In this document: one piece after another, positions 1 to 11,338 of the stretch
How positions within the stretch are numbered: position 1 is the first letter of the stretch
Layout: every line of letters begins with the position of its first letter
Origin: Trichinella spiralis
Lineage: Eukaryota > Nematoda > Enoplea > Trichinellida > Trichinellidae
NCBI GenBank assembly: GCA_000181795.3
Contig: CM012955.1
Location: forward strand, 7,732,693-7,796,692
Length of the DNA stretch: 64,000 nucleotides
Direction: 5' to 3'
Notes under the pieces: generated by a model
Databases searched by the model: none
Told to the model about the DNA's origin: nothing
What the model saw: only the letters and a program-made list of their open reading frames with translations
Translations under genes and position numbers: made by a program

Positions 1-146
1 TAGTCGGGGGGTAGCAGTAAGCGCACACCACACCACCAGCGGGCTACCTAAGCGCACGGATATAGTCGGGGGGTAGCACTAAGCGCACACCACACCACCA
101 GCGGGCTACCTAAGCGCACGGATATAGTCGGGGGGGTAGCACTAAG
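1..146. repeat. GC-rich 62-bp tandem repeat
   Basis: Two complete 62-bp units (1-62, 63-124) and the first 22 bases or so of a third are seen. They differ by a single base (gtagcag versus gtagcac) and one extra G in the third copy. Each unit holds the word taagcgcac twice, so it may itself descend from a duplication of about 31 bp. The unit is far richer in G+C than the surrounding DNA. The window begins inside the array, so its true length is unknown. Satellite or minisatellite is the likely class; I see no coding sense in it. Confidence 0.9.
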
Positions 147-1419
147 GGCGGTAAAGATGACGGGTAATTTTTAGATAAAGAACAGGAAACATACTTACCA
201 CATTCGAATATCTTTTGGTATAATGTAATTCCTCTGAAATGCAGTTGTGTTATTTGATCGTTTTGCGAGTCCATTGCTTCATTATGCTTTCTATTCTTCT
301 TCGAATACGGACATTTGAATTCTTTGTTTCTTTTCATTTCATATACTGATGTGCTGCAACTTTGCATTTTCAGTGATTTTCTATTTCTTTGTGGAATTTG
401 AATATTCATTTTTAAAAGAAGTCATAAAAAAACTTACTTTCATGAAACATGCATTTTCATGTCTTTTTTCATTTTTTTTAGTCGTTGCGCTTCATTTTTT
501 CGATTTTCTCAACAATCATTACCTTATGCTTCGAATCTGAAAAATGGATTCAAGTTTTTAATATGTATGAGTATTCTTAATTTAAGCTGCATTTTTTCGA
601 ACTCGGTAATGCCTGTGCGGTTTAGGATCATTTGATACAGGAATGTAACCACGTTCGAGCATAAATTCATTGTATAAAATGAATTCCACCAGTGCACGCT
701 CTATTGGCATTTTTGAAATTGAAATATTAAGGCCACAGTATACCTTATTTTAGCGTGACTTTTTTAAATGTTTCAAAGTTGCAAAATTTGTGATTCGCAG
801 GTTACATGCTATGCTTTTTGTTTTTTGAAACTATCAGTGTGCGTTTTTCGCTTTTTTGTGTATGTAATTTAGTATTCTTTTCATTAAGTTTTAAGTTTTT
901 GTCATCTTTTGTGAAATTTAATGTTAATTAGACTCAGATTAATTGCAGCCATTGCATTTCCTAATCTATTGCTGTTATTTTTAAATAGGCGCATGAATTC
1001 AGCTTTTATTCCTCAGTTACTTCACGAGTTGGTAGACTTATTATATTATCTGCCCATTGTGCCTTCTTTGTCGTCTATTTCTGATGTATATAAGCGAAAA
1101 ATTGATTGTTTGTGAGCAAGGATAGTTTGGTTTCTCATCGTCACCTCAGATTCTGCACTAAGCAAATTTCGTGAGGGTACACAGACACTAGACCGCGGCA
1201 TTATCTGACATCTTTGTATTTCATGCTTGATTAACAGTGTGATCTTCGATGGTGGCTGGGGTGTCATTTTGATTATATTTAATGATAAACATTTATCTAC
1301 CCAAACTTTTGTGATGCATGTTCAACAGCTGTGAATCTTGATGACACACACATAGGTTCTAATTAAGAAAATATTAGAGCTAGACATGTCTGGCACTACT
1401 CCTTATGGAATTATGGCAT
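147..1419. other. Non-coding stretch, nothing recognised
   Basis: AT-rich sequence with only short, low-complexity reading frames. I recognise no exon, RNA gene or repeat between the tandem array and the piggyBac relic. Confidence 0.5.
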
Positions 1420-2738
1420 GTTCCATTCTGTAAACATTGGGCAGTTCTCAACAAGAATGCTCGACACGTAGAAATATTGCTTTTACTGATCAGCGAACGG
1501 AGATCTTGGAATGAATAGGTAGCAACACTTCGATTTATGGTTGATTTTATTTCTGACGTTGGTAAATTTCAAAGTATTGCTTTCCTCGCTCCGCGTGTAG
1601 TCACACGTTGCATTTTTGGCAACGCCCCTGTGGTCCTGTAGCAATAATATGGTTTACGCCATCGAAACGGATGTCAGGCAATTGTGACATGAAACCTGAT
1701 GCCACTCTTGGTGTCGCTGTTCGTTCTGACTGGAGCAAGCTCAGGACCATATGTCGACGGAGCTCTAAGTGGCAATATCACTGCGTCAGCACCATTGCTG
1801 CGGTATGGTCGGATGGTTCCAATAGCTCTCATTTTCCATCCGGATGACTTTACCAGCGGCTCATAATTGTTGAAAAAGTTGTCAAAATACAACGTATGCC
1901 TTGTGGTATTGGAGTTTTCTTGAATAATGTCGACTATATTACTGATAACTCTGGTGCTGAATGGCACTTTCGATGAGTGGATTTCCTTACCTTGAGAAGT
2001 AATCATATGACATGGGTAGCCATGGTTGCCACACAGCAACCATACTTTGTAACCAAACCTAACCGCACTAATATATAGCTCCTGTCAACTGTTCTATACA
2101 ACAGAAAAACTATTGCATTCCAGTGTCAGTGTCTGTATGTTTGAGATTTGCATGTGGTATAAATGCAATAGTTGTTATCAGTTGTTCTGTACAACAAAAA
2201 AGTAATTGCATTCCATTGCCAGAGTTCACAGATTTTGATTTTTGAGTTTGGTCAATTATGTCAAATGGCAGGCTGTGAGAAAACATAGTTATAAAGCAGT
2301 TTGCACAAAAACACAGTCTTAGTCACTGTTGTGACAATATATCATAACCTGCCCTTTCATGTCGAGAGCAATCCAATGTTCACTAAATGGAACATCAGTG
2401 TTTTTTATCAATTATTGATATATAAATGTAAGAGTATAAACATGTATTATATATGTGCAAATAGAGTAATGTCTCAGCTACAAGAATATGTGCCTTCTAA
2501 ATAGTTAGGCACGGTGCATGTAAAAAAATTAACAAAAAATTGGAACTTAATTAAAAAGTCAATTTTTTGTAAATTCATTGATTAATAAAACAGAACAGCA
2601 TATCTAAAGGTAAATGTGATGCCATATTTATATAAATATCCCAGCCAAGAGTTCATTTGCAAAATATAAACCAAAAAAATGGAATATGGGTAGAGTTAGG
2701 TGCTCTCAAAGTTTTGTTCCATTTAGTGAACATTGGGG
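1420..2738. mobile_element. Degenerate piggyBac-like element region with inverted repeats
   Basis: A word of about 21 bases, gttccattnngtnaacattgg, occurs three times: forward at 1420-1441, inverted at 2373-2393 and forward again at 2716-2738. The first two face each other around the transposase relic at 1601-2080. Between transposase and right repeat, an imperfect direct duplication of about 45 bp lies at roughly 2086-2130 and 2177-2225, each copy sharing acaacanaaaa and attgcattcca. Subterminal repeats of this kind are common in DNA transposons. No TTAA target duplication, the piggyBac hallmark, is obvious at the repeat edges, so the true element ends are uncertain. Confidence 0.45.
1601..2080 (-). 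pseudogene. piggyBac-type transposase fragment, frameshifted
   Basis: The minus-strand translation carries the conserved piggyBac core: VRFGYKVWLLCGNHGY, then TLYFDNFFNNYEPL and GTIRPYRSNGA (DDE_Tnp_1_7 family, around the second and third catalytic acidic positions). About 100 residues later the frame breaks near 1720. A one-base shift restores PRVASGFMSQLPDIRFDGVN followed by GRCQKCN, which matches the Arg-Asp...His and Cys-rich C-terminal part of these transposases. The N-terminal half, including the first catalytic Asp, is missing and the frame opens behind a stop near 2083. No start codon is present. This is a dead copy of a cut-and-paste transposon and cannot supply transposase. Confidence 0.8.
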
Positions 2739-4503
2739 AGATAAAGGTTTCAACAGAGGAATCGTCACAGAAGAAAACAATGTGAAAACATGAAATTGCA
2801 GTATATAGAAAATTTACACGAGTCAATCTGACCCTGAACAAAAGGAACAATTGAATTTTTTTATAACGCCACCATAATGAGTAAATTAAAGTAAAAGGTT
2901 TCAGATTATTCTTCATGAAAAAATTGAACAAAGATAGCAAAATTCAAATAACATACGTATGTATTTAAGGCAAATGAAAATGGATTAAAAATCAGAAACG
3001 GTCAATTCGATCCAACGCATAATATAGGGGTTAAGTTTCTGAATGCCAACATTTTTTTCAGAAATTATTCATTAATTTTACGTGAAATACCATTTTGATT
3101 AAATAAGTAATGCAGGAAAACGAAAATGTTTAAGTAATAGTGAAATAAGTCGCTCTCGCAATGTTAATGATAAGGCTCGTTTGTTTGCTGAACAATTTTT
3201 GCATATTAATGACATTGCAATAACGTGATCTGTTACCAGGCAACGTGATGACGTCATCAATAGGTTTCTGCTTTATAGTTTACGCTAAAAACGCAGTATC
3301 ACAGCAGCGAAAATGTTTTTTGTATTCAGACAGAAAAACAATTTACTCAACATATTTATGAGTAGTAACAGCAAAGTACTTGACAACATCAGTGCCTTTT
3401 CGATATTACAGAGTCTTCAAAAAGAAAATGTGTTAAACAGTAAAGATTTTTATGTTCGGAAATTAATAACTTTAGAAAAGTTACAATATTGGCATTTTAA
3501 TGTCACGTTTCTCGGGTAAACTCAATTTAAAGTTTATGTTTTGGCGTATGAGTGAAAATGGCATAGCTGCGACCAGGTTTGACAATTATGGTTTTGGTGA
3601 ATTAATTTATGCGTACTTTAAGAGAATGAGAAAGCTGAAATGCGCAAAAATGGAACCTTGCAATGATTCTGTTTATCACAAGCCAAAGTGGTCGACAATA
3701 CATTATATTAAAAATTAATGAAGTATCAGCGTGAAAATCAATGCTCAGAAATGGGCCTTTTGTGCTGTGATTTGAAAATGACTAAGTACTTCTATAACTG
3801 AGAAGAAAAGGGAATTTCTCATAATTTGTCAGTTATTTATTTTCGAAATATTTAATTAAGGTTGTACTTACCTTGTAACTTTTACTGATTGTGGGACAAG
3901 TTGCCAATAACGGTGACTTTTGGCTACTTAATAGGTACAATAAACTTATTTTAAGACGCCTGCGAACGGAGAAAGAGCAACAAGTTGGCACGCTGCCAAC
4001 TGCGCACTGACTATCATGAGCGTAGCCATTTCTATTCAATGATGTCTCGTTTTGTTTACATTTCGTACTGTCGCTCTTATCTGCTTATGCTCTTGAGGAG
4101 CATTATTTAAATTTTTTTCAATACAATTAATTTATGCGGCTTTATATATAATTCTACTATTTCGAGAAATGACTGACGATTTTTTTAATTATTAATAAAA
4201 ACTATAATATTATACTTATTAGAATATATTAGCATTCATTTCTAATGAAAAATGTTATACATTAATACAGTGATTCGAAATTCAGAATTGAAATTGAAAT
4301 TTATAAACGTATCAGGAAATTATGGGAATGCAATAAGCATTTTTTTAAAAATTTCACATTACTAGATCAATCTGTTGAATTGTTTAGGGTACATTAGTGA
4401 TTATATTTTAAAATTATGTAAAGAATATTATTTTGTATTGAGACTTTGAGGAAATTCGTGTAATTTGTTAAGAAATCGCTAAAATAACAAAAGCCATATG
4501 CAT
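2739..4503. other. Non-coding stretch, no recognised gene
   Basis: Two overlapping open frames of 68 and 72 codons on the plus strand (3313-3519, 3500-3718) have no recognisable domain and poor coding character. The perfect 14-bp palindrome at 3246-3259 is described separately. Nothing else is recognised. Confidence 0.45.
3246..3259. promoter_or_regulatory. CRE-like palindrome (TGACGTCA core)
   Basis: The perfect 14-bp palindrome tgatgacgtcatca contains the consensus CREB/ATF site TGACGTCA. No gene is confidently assigned next to it, so function is uncertain. One full CRE by chance in 64 kb is plausible. Confidence 0.3.
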
Positions 4504-4870
4504 TTAGCCTGCCTGTTTTAATTCAAACAAAACTATTTGATAATTTTTTATTGAATGTTTTCTTTGGCTAAAAAAATAACTACAACACGAAAATTTTCGT
4601 AAGCTTGCACGTACGTTCATTGATACGGGTGACTCTTTGATTTCTTCAGAATCACAGTTATTTCCACTGCTGTTGTTGGGGATGTCATTGGGCTTAGCAG
4701 TGGAAGCTGTTATTTCACTGTCAGAAAACAGATACGTAAATTGAAGTTCATCGCCAACCGTTGCGTATTCTACAAACTTCAAATCAGTCGGAATGTGTAT
4801 TACTGATTTCACGGATTCCTTCATATCCAAAATATCACGGACAGCAATGACAAGCACTGATCTTCCGGTT
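4504..4870 (-). pseudogene. Probable Tigger/pogo-type transposase C-terminal fragment
   Basis: The minus-strand frame encodes VLVIAVRDILDMKESVKSVI and then FSDSEITAS. These resemble the tail of pogo/Tigger (DDE_1) transposases: a leucine-rich stretch ending in an E-x-V-K-x-x-T-I segment, then an acidic 'L-(S/T)-D-x-E-I' segment. The DDE core and DNA-binding part are absent. The similarity is by eye and modest. The call is helped by the pogo-like end sequence at 5031-5175 just upstream on the same strand. An unrelated spurious frame remains possible. Confidence 0.4.
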
Positions 4871-5030
4871 GGAACCAGTACGATTTAAATAAGTCCATCT
4901 AGGAATTATTTTTATTTATTGACCTCCAAAGTTAACATACACATGTACGTTCATTAATGATCGTTATAACTGACTGCCTACAGGAAACATACATAAAATT
5001 AGTGTAAATTAAAATTGCACTTTGGAAACC

Positions 5031-5175
5031 AAAATTCAGCCGTTATAACGAGTTTTTCGTCATACAATATTCGTCTTAATGAGATTCACGTACAACGTCA
5101 TTCAAACGAAATTCGCCGCAGAATGGCAAAAAACTCGTTCTAGCAAACAATTCGTTATATCAGCTTTCATTATAA
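5031..5175. repeat. Tigger/pogo-like transposon end (cgttataacgag motif)
   Basis: The stretch holds cgttataacgagtttttcg near its start and the related tcgttatatcag near its end. Degraded cgtt/aacg words in between (actcgttctag, caacgtcattc) are the style of Tigger/pogo subterminal sequence. A second stretch with similar words lies at about 6118-6175 (acaacgaccccgtttaacg). Together with 4504-4870 they suggest a decayed element of 1-2 kb. No intact inverted repeat pair is visible. Confidence 0.35.
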
Positions 5176-6903
5176 AAAAATTTTAGTATATGTGATATAA
5201 GTTGAAGGTTTCCAGAAAAACTTAGTCAGATTATACCATTCAAAGCGTATGCTCACACTAATAATTACCGTGATAATTAACATTTTTGTGTTTATATTTT
5301 GATCATGTAAGCGTTACATAACAACATTTTATTAGTACATTCGACTTGCAATCATAAAGTTTATTTAGGCAGTTTTAATGTTTTCTCAAATAAATCAAGC
5401 ATAATTATTGCATCAAGATAAAATCTTCAGCATCTGCAACCTTGAATTTTTGAACAGCATGAATAAATTGTTAAACAACTCATTTGTTTGAAGAAATGTT
5501 AAGAAGGCTTAGCATTTGAGAGGATGACGATACGCAACGGTACAGTACTTTGTGTCAGATTCTAATTAGGGAAAAGGCAAATAGCATCTTCAGCAATATT
5601 CAACAAGAAAGTGAAAATGAATCTTAACCTCTTTAAAGTCAGCACTAAAAGCGAACTAACCTCCGTAACATACGCGTCAGTAGTAAAGCAAATGTTAAAG
5701 CAGCACAAGAATTTCAAAAACGAGGATGTTCAGAATTGGTAATGAAATGGACACCAAATGTCGTTGGTTCATTAATGGATTCACCTGTGAGAACGATAAC
5801 AACAGAATTCCTCAGCAGCATGACCAACATTACAGATATCATGAATCAGTTCGTATAATGATGATTTGGAATAGGGGTGCAGCTCCAAGTCAAAGCAGAG
5901 TGTCCTTGAAGTTATGTGTTGCTAAATCATAAAAAGGGACTATTAACTATTGATGATTTCATCGTCAATATACCCTAGCTTGAGGAACCGAAGGCCTGTC
6001 CTTGATCAAACTCATAATTATCCTCAATAAAGCAAGTAAACATTATTATAAAATTTTGAAATAAATTTTGTTGTGTGTATTCCGATTTTCATCAAAACCT
6101 ATTTAATATAAACACATGCTACAACGACCCCGTTTAACGTTGCTTCCTTTACGACTCTTTTCCAGTAACGCATTATGGATGTTAAGCAGGGTATAGCTGT
6201 ATCGCACAGTGATCCATCTAAAAGGCTGTTGCAGGCATTTGTCTCATTATAAAAAATGAATTAAATTAAGAGGGACAAAATAGCTGCCTTTGCCAACATG
6301 CAAATCTGACAAGAATTGCGCTGTCAACTGAGGTGCATGTTCAATTATTGTTGTCTCTCCACACAGCAATTTTTGGGCCACATCAATTACTTATGTTGTT
6401 AATTATTTTATTGTAATGTTCACCTAATCAACTGCTTTTAGCAACAGCTTTTCTATCCATAGCAAGTGATATTTCCTGGTTTGGTCTGCGAGGCAATAGA
6501 TAAGTTATTCTCGTTGATCTTCCCGATGGTCTCTTCAGCAGCTAATATCTGCTCAAACGTCTCTGGAATGCTTGACAAAGCTATGAAGTTATAATAAGGA
6601 AGTACATTTGAATAACCAAATATTGAACTAAAAACCAATCATGTTACAAATTGTTTGCAGTATCTCTCCGCATAAATTTGTATCAAACTTAGTTTAACAC
6701 TTGTAATTTTCTCATTCATTACTGATGAAAAAAATCTTATTCTTAACTTATTTCTAAAATTCAGTAATTTCATGATTATTATTGAAATAACTAATTAAAA
6801 TCATTACTGAATTAAATTTCAACATGTGCAACAGTACAGTCAGTAAGATCGCAATATTTGAAGTATTTTGCAGTTTAGTGAATAATGTTTACAATTACAA
6901 TAT

Positions 6904-6904
<1 letters not shown>
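5176..6904. other. Non-coding stretch with transposon-like debris
   Basis: Short open frames on both strands (plus strand about 5655-5840; minus strand 6453-6638) look mildly coding but have no start-domain-stop logic and no family I recognise. Transposon-like words recur near 6118-6175. The stretch lies 3' of FARSB. Confidence 0.4.

Positions 6905-6940
<36 letters not shown>
6905..6940. repeat. (TA)n microsatellite 3' of FARSB
   Basis: About 18 uninterrupted TA units, some 40 bp beyond the FARSB stop codon and probably inside its 3' untranslated region. Confidence 0.85.
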
Positions 6941-6942
<2 letters not shown>

Positions 6943-6982
6943 TAAATAATAATTTAATTTTCCAAATTAATAAAATGAACTT

Positions 6983-9589
6983 TCAAAATAGTGCTGCTTC
7001 ATCACTTTCAGTTTCAATAACATGTTCAAAACACAACTCCAGACAAGAGCAAACCAAATTTAAATCAAATGCCTCGCAAACGCTCGGATGCAAAATCCCC
7101 ATATGACCAATCTTTTTCTCACCACGCAACATGATCGACGCACACCGGCCGGGAAAGTAAAACGGTACTAGAATATAAGCGTATATAATAAAACTTGTGA
7201 ATAATATTAGTATGTATACTGACGTAAATCTTCCTTAATGCAATATCCTAAAGCAGGATTTGACGAAACTTCCAACAATCGCATAAAGTGATCTAGCAAA
7301 CCATGTATTGTTTCAAAGCCAGATGTTTTCCCATAATAGACAGCACAGAAATGACGACGATTCACAGGATCATCACAGTCTAATGTATACAGGTTCAGTA
7401 ATTTTATTTAAAAAAGTTGCACACGTACCTGAATACTCATCCCGTTCTACTACATCTTGGATTTCAAACAGTTTCAAAGGCAATGCTTTATCCTTGTTAT
7501 GAGCCAACGTTTTCAATATTCCCGGAAGCAGCAATGTTCTTGCTACCTTAAATAATACAATGATGGATATTTTTCATTTACATACTTTTCATTCACAGAC
7601 ATTTATTTTCTAGAGCACAAGATGCATAAACATAAAAAGACTTGCCTGAAATTCTAATGTCTTTGGATTGGCAATTTCAACAGCTCTATTTAATTCTTCT
7701 GGTTGCTGCAGTTTCATTGATACATCCCCTCGGCTACACTAAAATAAAATGGTATATATGCATAGGCATACATGTACACATGTACATTATCAGAACAACA
7801 TAAGTATTTACCAAAGAAAATGTTAAAATTTCTGTGAAACCTGCACAAGCAATTTCTTTTCTCATTGCTTCTGTAATTTTATTCAAATATAATTGATCGC
7901 CTGTAGCAGTAGCTGGTGGTAGTTCCTTCTTAATGTTATTGTAACCATATGCAATAGCAACATCTTCAATAATATCACACTCGTGAAGAATGTCATGTCT
8001 TGTAGGAGGAATTTTGTAAAGCACCCTATCTTCACTTCCTACTTCTGCACTTATTCCCATACGATTTAACAGTTGCGCAATAGTGACCGAGGGCAGTCTG
8101 GAAAAAAAAGTAATTAATGAAATCAAACTCAAAATTAAAATAACACTGACTTTACGCCGATGGTTCTGTTCACTTTCGATGCAGAAACACTTCCAGTACG
8201 ACAGGAGAGAATCTAATACACAATGATAATCAATTATAATTAGTATAACTTATTCTAAAATTTATATCACTGGATATGTTTGACGAATACCACCTGGACT
8301 GATCACTTCAACAGGATCTACCTGATATGGTTGATCACAGTATACGCTAAACATGCAAACAATGGTATCAAGAACAATTTCTGCGCGATGCAAATCCACA
8401 GCCGTGCATTCAATAAAAATATTTTTCGTTTGCAGTGTAATTTTAGATTGATCGCTGTTAATAATAGGAGGCATGGACATTATTGCACCTTCTGAATCAC
8501 AAACATATGGAAACATAGGTTTATTTTCAATAATGCGTAAATACTCCCGAATATGAGGATCTTTCTAAACAAAAAGGGAAAGAGATTTGCGGGGTAACGG
8601 AAAGTAAATTACTTACTTCATAATGTTTCATTATTTGCATAGCCGTAAACTTTTCGGTTTCATTTAATGGCTTAAAACAAAGCTCGTGTGGGGACTTAGC
8701 TGAATAAACAAATGGTCCCTTGACCTTGTCCAAATCGTGCGTGCCAATGGCAACCAACTGTCTTTTCCGACATATATTCTGATGAAGCTTCTCCTGTAAC
8801 GCAATGAAACTGTCGTATGCGTCACGATTGAACGTTACATTCCTTAATACTGCTGCAACAACATAGGGTCGAATAGTTTCCACCTGAATAAGATAATGCA
8901 ACATCGGTCGTGGTTGAAAAAAATGCAACACAAATAATACTTCTTTGGTCACTCTTAACTGTATAGTTGATTTCATTTTAGATGATGCAATCATGTATTT
9001 CGGATGTTCGCAGCTTTTATAGAAAATCAATAATGCACGAATCAAACCTTCCCAACAAAGTAAATCATATCTTAAATCATGTGCTTCCGCTTAGTATAAA
9101 CATTATCAAGGTGAAACTTAAAAATGCAAAATGTCATTATGTTCAAATGATGCGACAAACCTGTTAGCAGGAATTTCAATTTTTAAAACAACTTCTTCCA
9201 CATTTTTTCCACTTCCGTCAGAAAAGACTTCAGTAGTCTAAACAATTTCATTTTCGTCACAATTGTCACTATCCAAATAGGATACTTACCACTTCATCAA
9301 GCTCTAATCCAAAACGAAATAGCAACTCATCTAGTTCTTCATCCTCTAAAAGTTTGCTACACATTTCATCATCCATTTAAAATTTAAACAAACAAAAATG
9401 TTTACTTCCAACAACAATGCATATCGTGAGCATGAATAAATTTAATGGTACAAGAATCATTTTAATTCAAAACAAAAAAAATTATGAAGCAGAAAAACAT
9501 TCATATATTCCTTAAATACATTGGGAATACTTACTAATATCTCCAAAATAATCTTCAAACAGACGTCTTTTAATTGTGATTGTCGGCAT
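6983..9589 (-). CDS. FARSB: Phenylalanine-tRNA ligase beta subunit (cytosolic)
   Basis: Twelve exons (5' to 3'): 9589-9535, 9345-9290, 9237-9161, 9070-8941, 8883-8617, 8564-8271, 8212-8151, 8097-7812, 7738-7646, 7546-7429, 7379-7224, 7167-6983. They give 592 residues, against about 590 in animals. The subunit pairs with FARSA in an alpha2-beta2 cytosolic enzyme that charges tRNA-Phe. Recognisable blocks in order are the N-terminus MPTITIKRR and [22 protein letters not shown] and [14 protein letters not shown] (B3/4 domain), [34 protein letters not shown] (B5-type), [25 protein letters not shown] and the closing FYFPGRCA. The start is fixed by the family's MPT N-terminus. All phases agree. The intron after 7646 uses a GC donor (gcaag). 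Confidence 0.97.
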
Positions 9590-11338
9590 TGTGCTTCTTG
9601 AAACAGTGTCTTTTAAAATAACCACTACAGATGAACAAAATTTACATAATAAAAAAAAATATTTTCCATGCAACAATCATGAAATACAACTCACATAAAA
9701 AATCATATACAATCACAATATGATAAAATCTATAATAATATTTTTTCTGTACTCAACTTCATTTATTATAAAGTCAAAACCAGAAGTTAAAGAATTCATT
9801 GCTTTGCAATGAGAAATCAGAAAAAATATTCCTACTGTAATAAAACTTAATTTTTTCTTAATCAACTGTAGATTAACTCCAAATCAGAATATAATGATGA
9901 AGCATAAAATAGCTATTTTTGAATGAAAAATGAGGAAAAACAGTTTATTTTTTTAAACATTTATAGGATGATACTGAAATATATGCAAATGCAAAATTTA
10001 CTACAATTTTTTAAACATTATACAAGTAAAATGTAAAACAACGAGAATACATAACCTTATATTAGAAAACTGTGGGCATTTTTTTTAAATCATTACATTG
10101 AATGCATCCTGCATTTAACATAAACTATGAAATCTGTTGCCAAAAGACGTCTAAATTTTTCTGCTAAAAAATAAACTATAAAATACTTTATCTAATTCAC
10201 TTAGTAAAGTACAAATAACGTAGAACATTATACGCAAACGTTCCAGATTAAAAACACCCTATAAAATCACTTTACAGAATTATAGTTTTTATTTTTTTTA
10301 ATTTAATGTTCAAATTAAAATCATTTTCTATCAACCTAAAATTTGAAACGTTTACAAAATTTGGTTTCTTCCTGTTAACGTGTATTCAGTATCATTGCCA
10401 AAGTATTATCAATACTATTCTGCATTTCCTACACACAAATGCAGAATGGAGAGCATTACTGATAAAAAAACATCGACTGAAATTTTAAACTCACTTTCAG
10501 TTACTCAGTTTAAGTGTCATTAACACATTATTAAACAAGTCCTGCTCTATTTGATATTTACTATATACATGACTTCGTTTCTCGCAATTCGCCAATGACG
10601 CGGATGTGAAATCACATTCCGTAATAATTATAAAATTAAAATTTACCTCTTCTGATAAACAAAATGTAAAAGACAAATAAACTTTCACCACTGACGTATA
10701 GCAGTGTCGCAATAATATTAAAGTATATGTGAGATCGTACTGTAGAGTTAGATAAGTCGGTTCGATGTAATAAGCCTATAGTCATTTTCATCTTATTTTT
10801 TTGCTTTTTTGTGTAAGCAGTAGTGTGAAATTTGAATTTTTTAATTTCATTTGTGGAGAGTATATTGTTTAATTTATATTTCTGAGTTACCAGATTCTAT
10901 CATTTGTCTATTTTTATAAAAAACATCTATTTCTTTTTAAGATTACTGTAATTTATACTTGATTAAATTTTTTATATACATAAAGTTGCTTTTGTTATCA
11001 TGCTATTTGTCTAATTGTCATTGTATTATACTGGGTGATTGATGCAGACTTATTATAGTGAAAACCTTTTTGGTGTTATTTCACTTATAATCTTTCCTTG
11101 TTTTTAGATGATGAATTTCTATTTTAATAATGCATCGGTTGATGTGGAGTATGTTTAATAATTAGATTGTTGGCACTGCGTAAATAATCAGTGCCTGCTT
11201 GATTTGTAAACTACTGATTTCCTTGTTTTTGAAATTAATTAGGTGAGATAAGATTGTCACAGCTTTATTGCTCTTCTCAAGTGCTGATGTTCATTTTTTA
11301 GGATTTTAGTGTTGATCTTATCGTTTTTAAATTAGAAT
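9590..11338. other. Divergent intergenic space FARSB / ENTPD
   Basis: Very AT-rich, with no recognised exon or RNA gene. It should hold the promoters of both flanking divergent genes, but no specific motif stands out. Confidence 0.5.

Noticed and set aside
1-146. CRISPR array
   Set aside because: Units are contiguous and nearly identical with no unique spacers, so it is an ordinary tandem repeat in a eukaryotic genome.
3313-3718. Two overlapping plus-strand frames (68 and 72 codons)
   Set aside because: Different frames with no shared splice logic, no domain, and composition near that of random AT-rich sequence. Kept only as a note beside the CRE palindrome.
5654-5840. Plus-strand frame of about 60 codons containing MKWTPNVVGSLMDSP
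   Set aside because: Looks mildly coding but has no start, no clear splice acceptor and no recognised family; probably transposon debris.
6453-6638. Minus-strand 61-codon frame with an acceptor-like ttttag before it
   Set aside because: It lies beyond the FARSB stop, which already closes with the conserved C-terminus. No partner exon was found.
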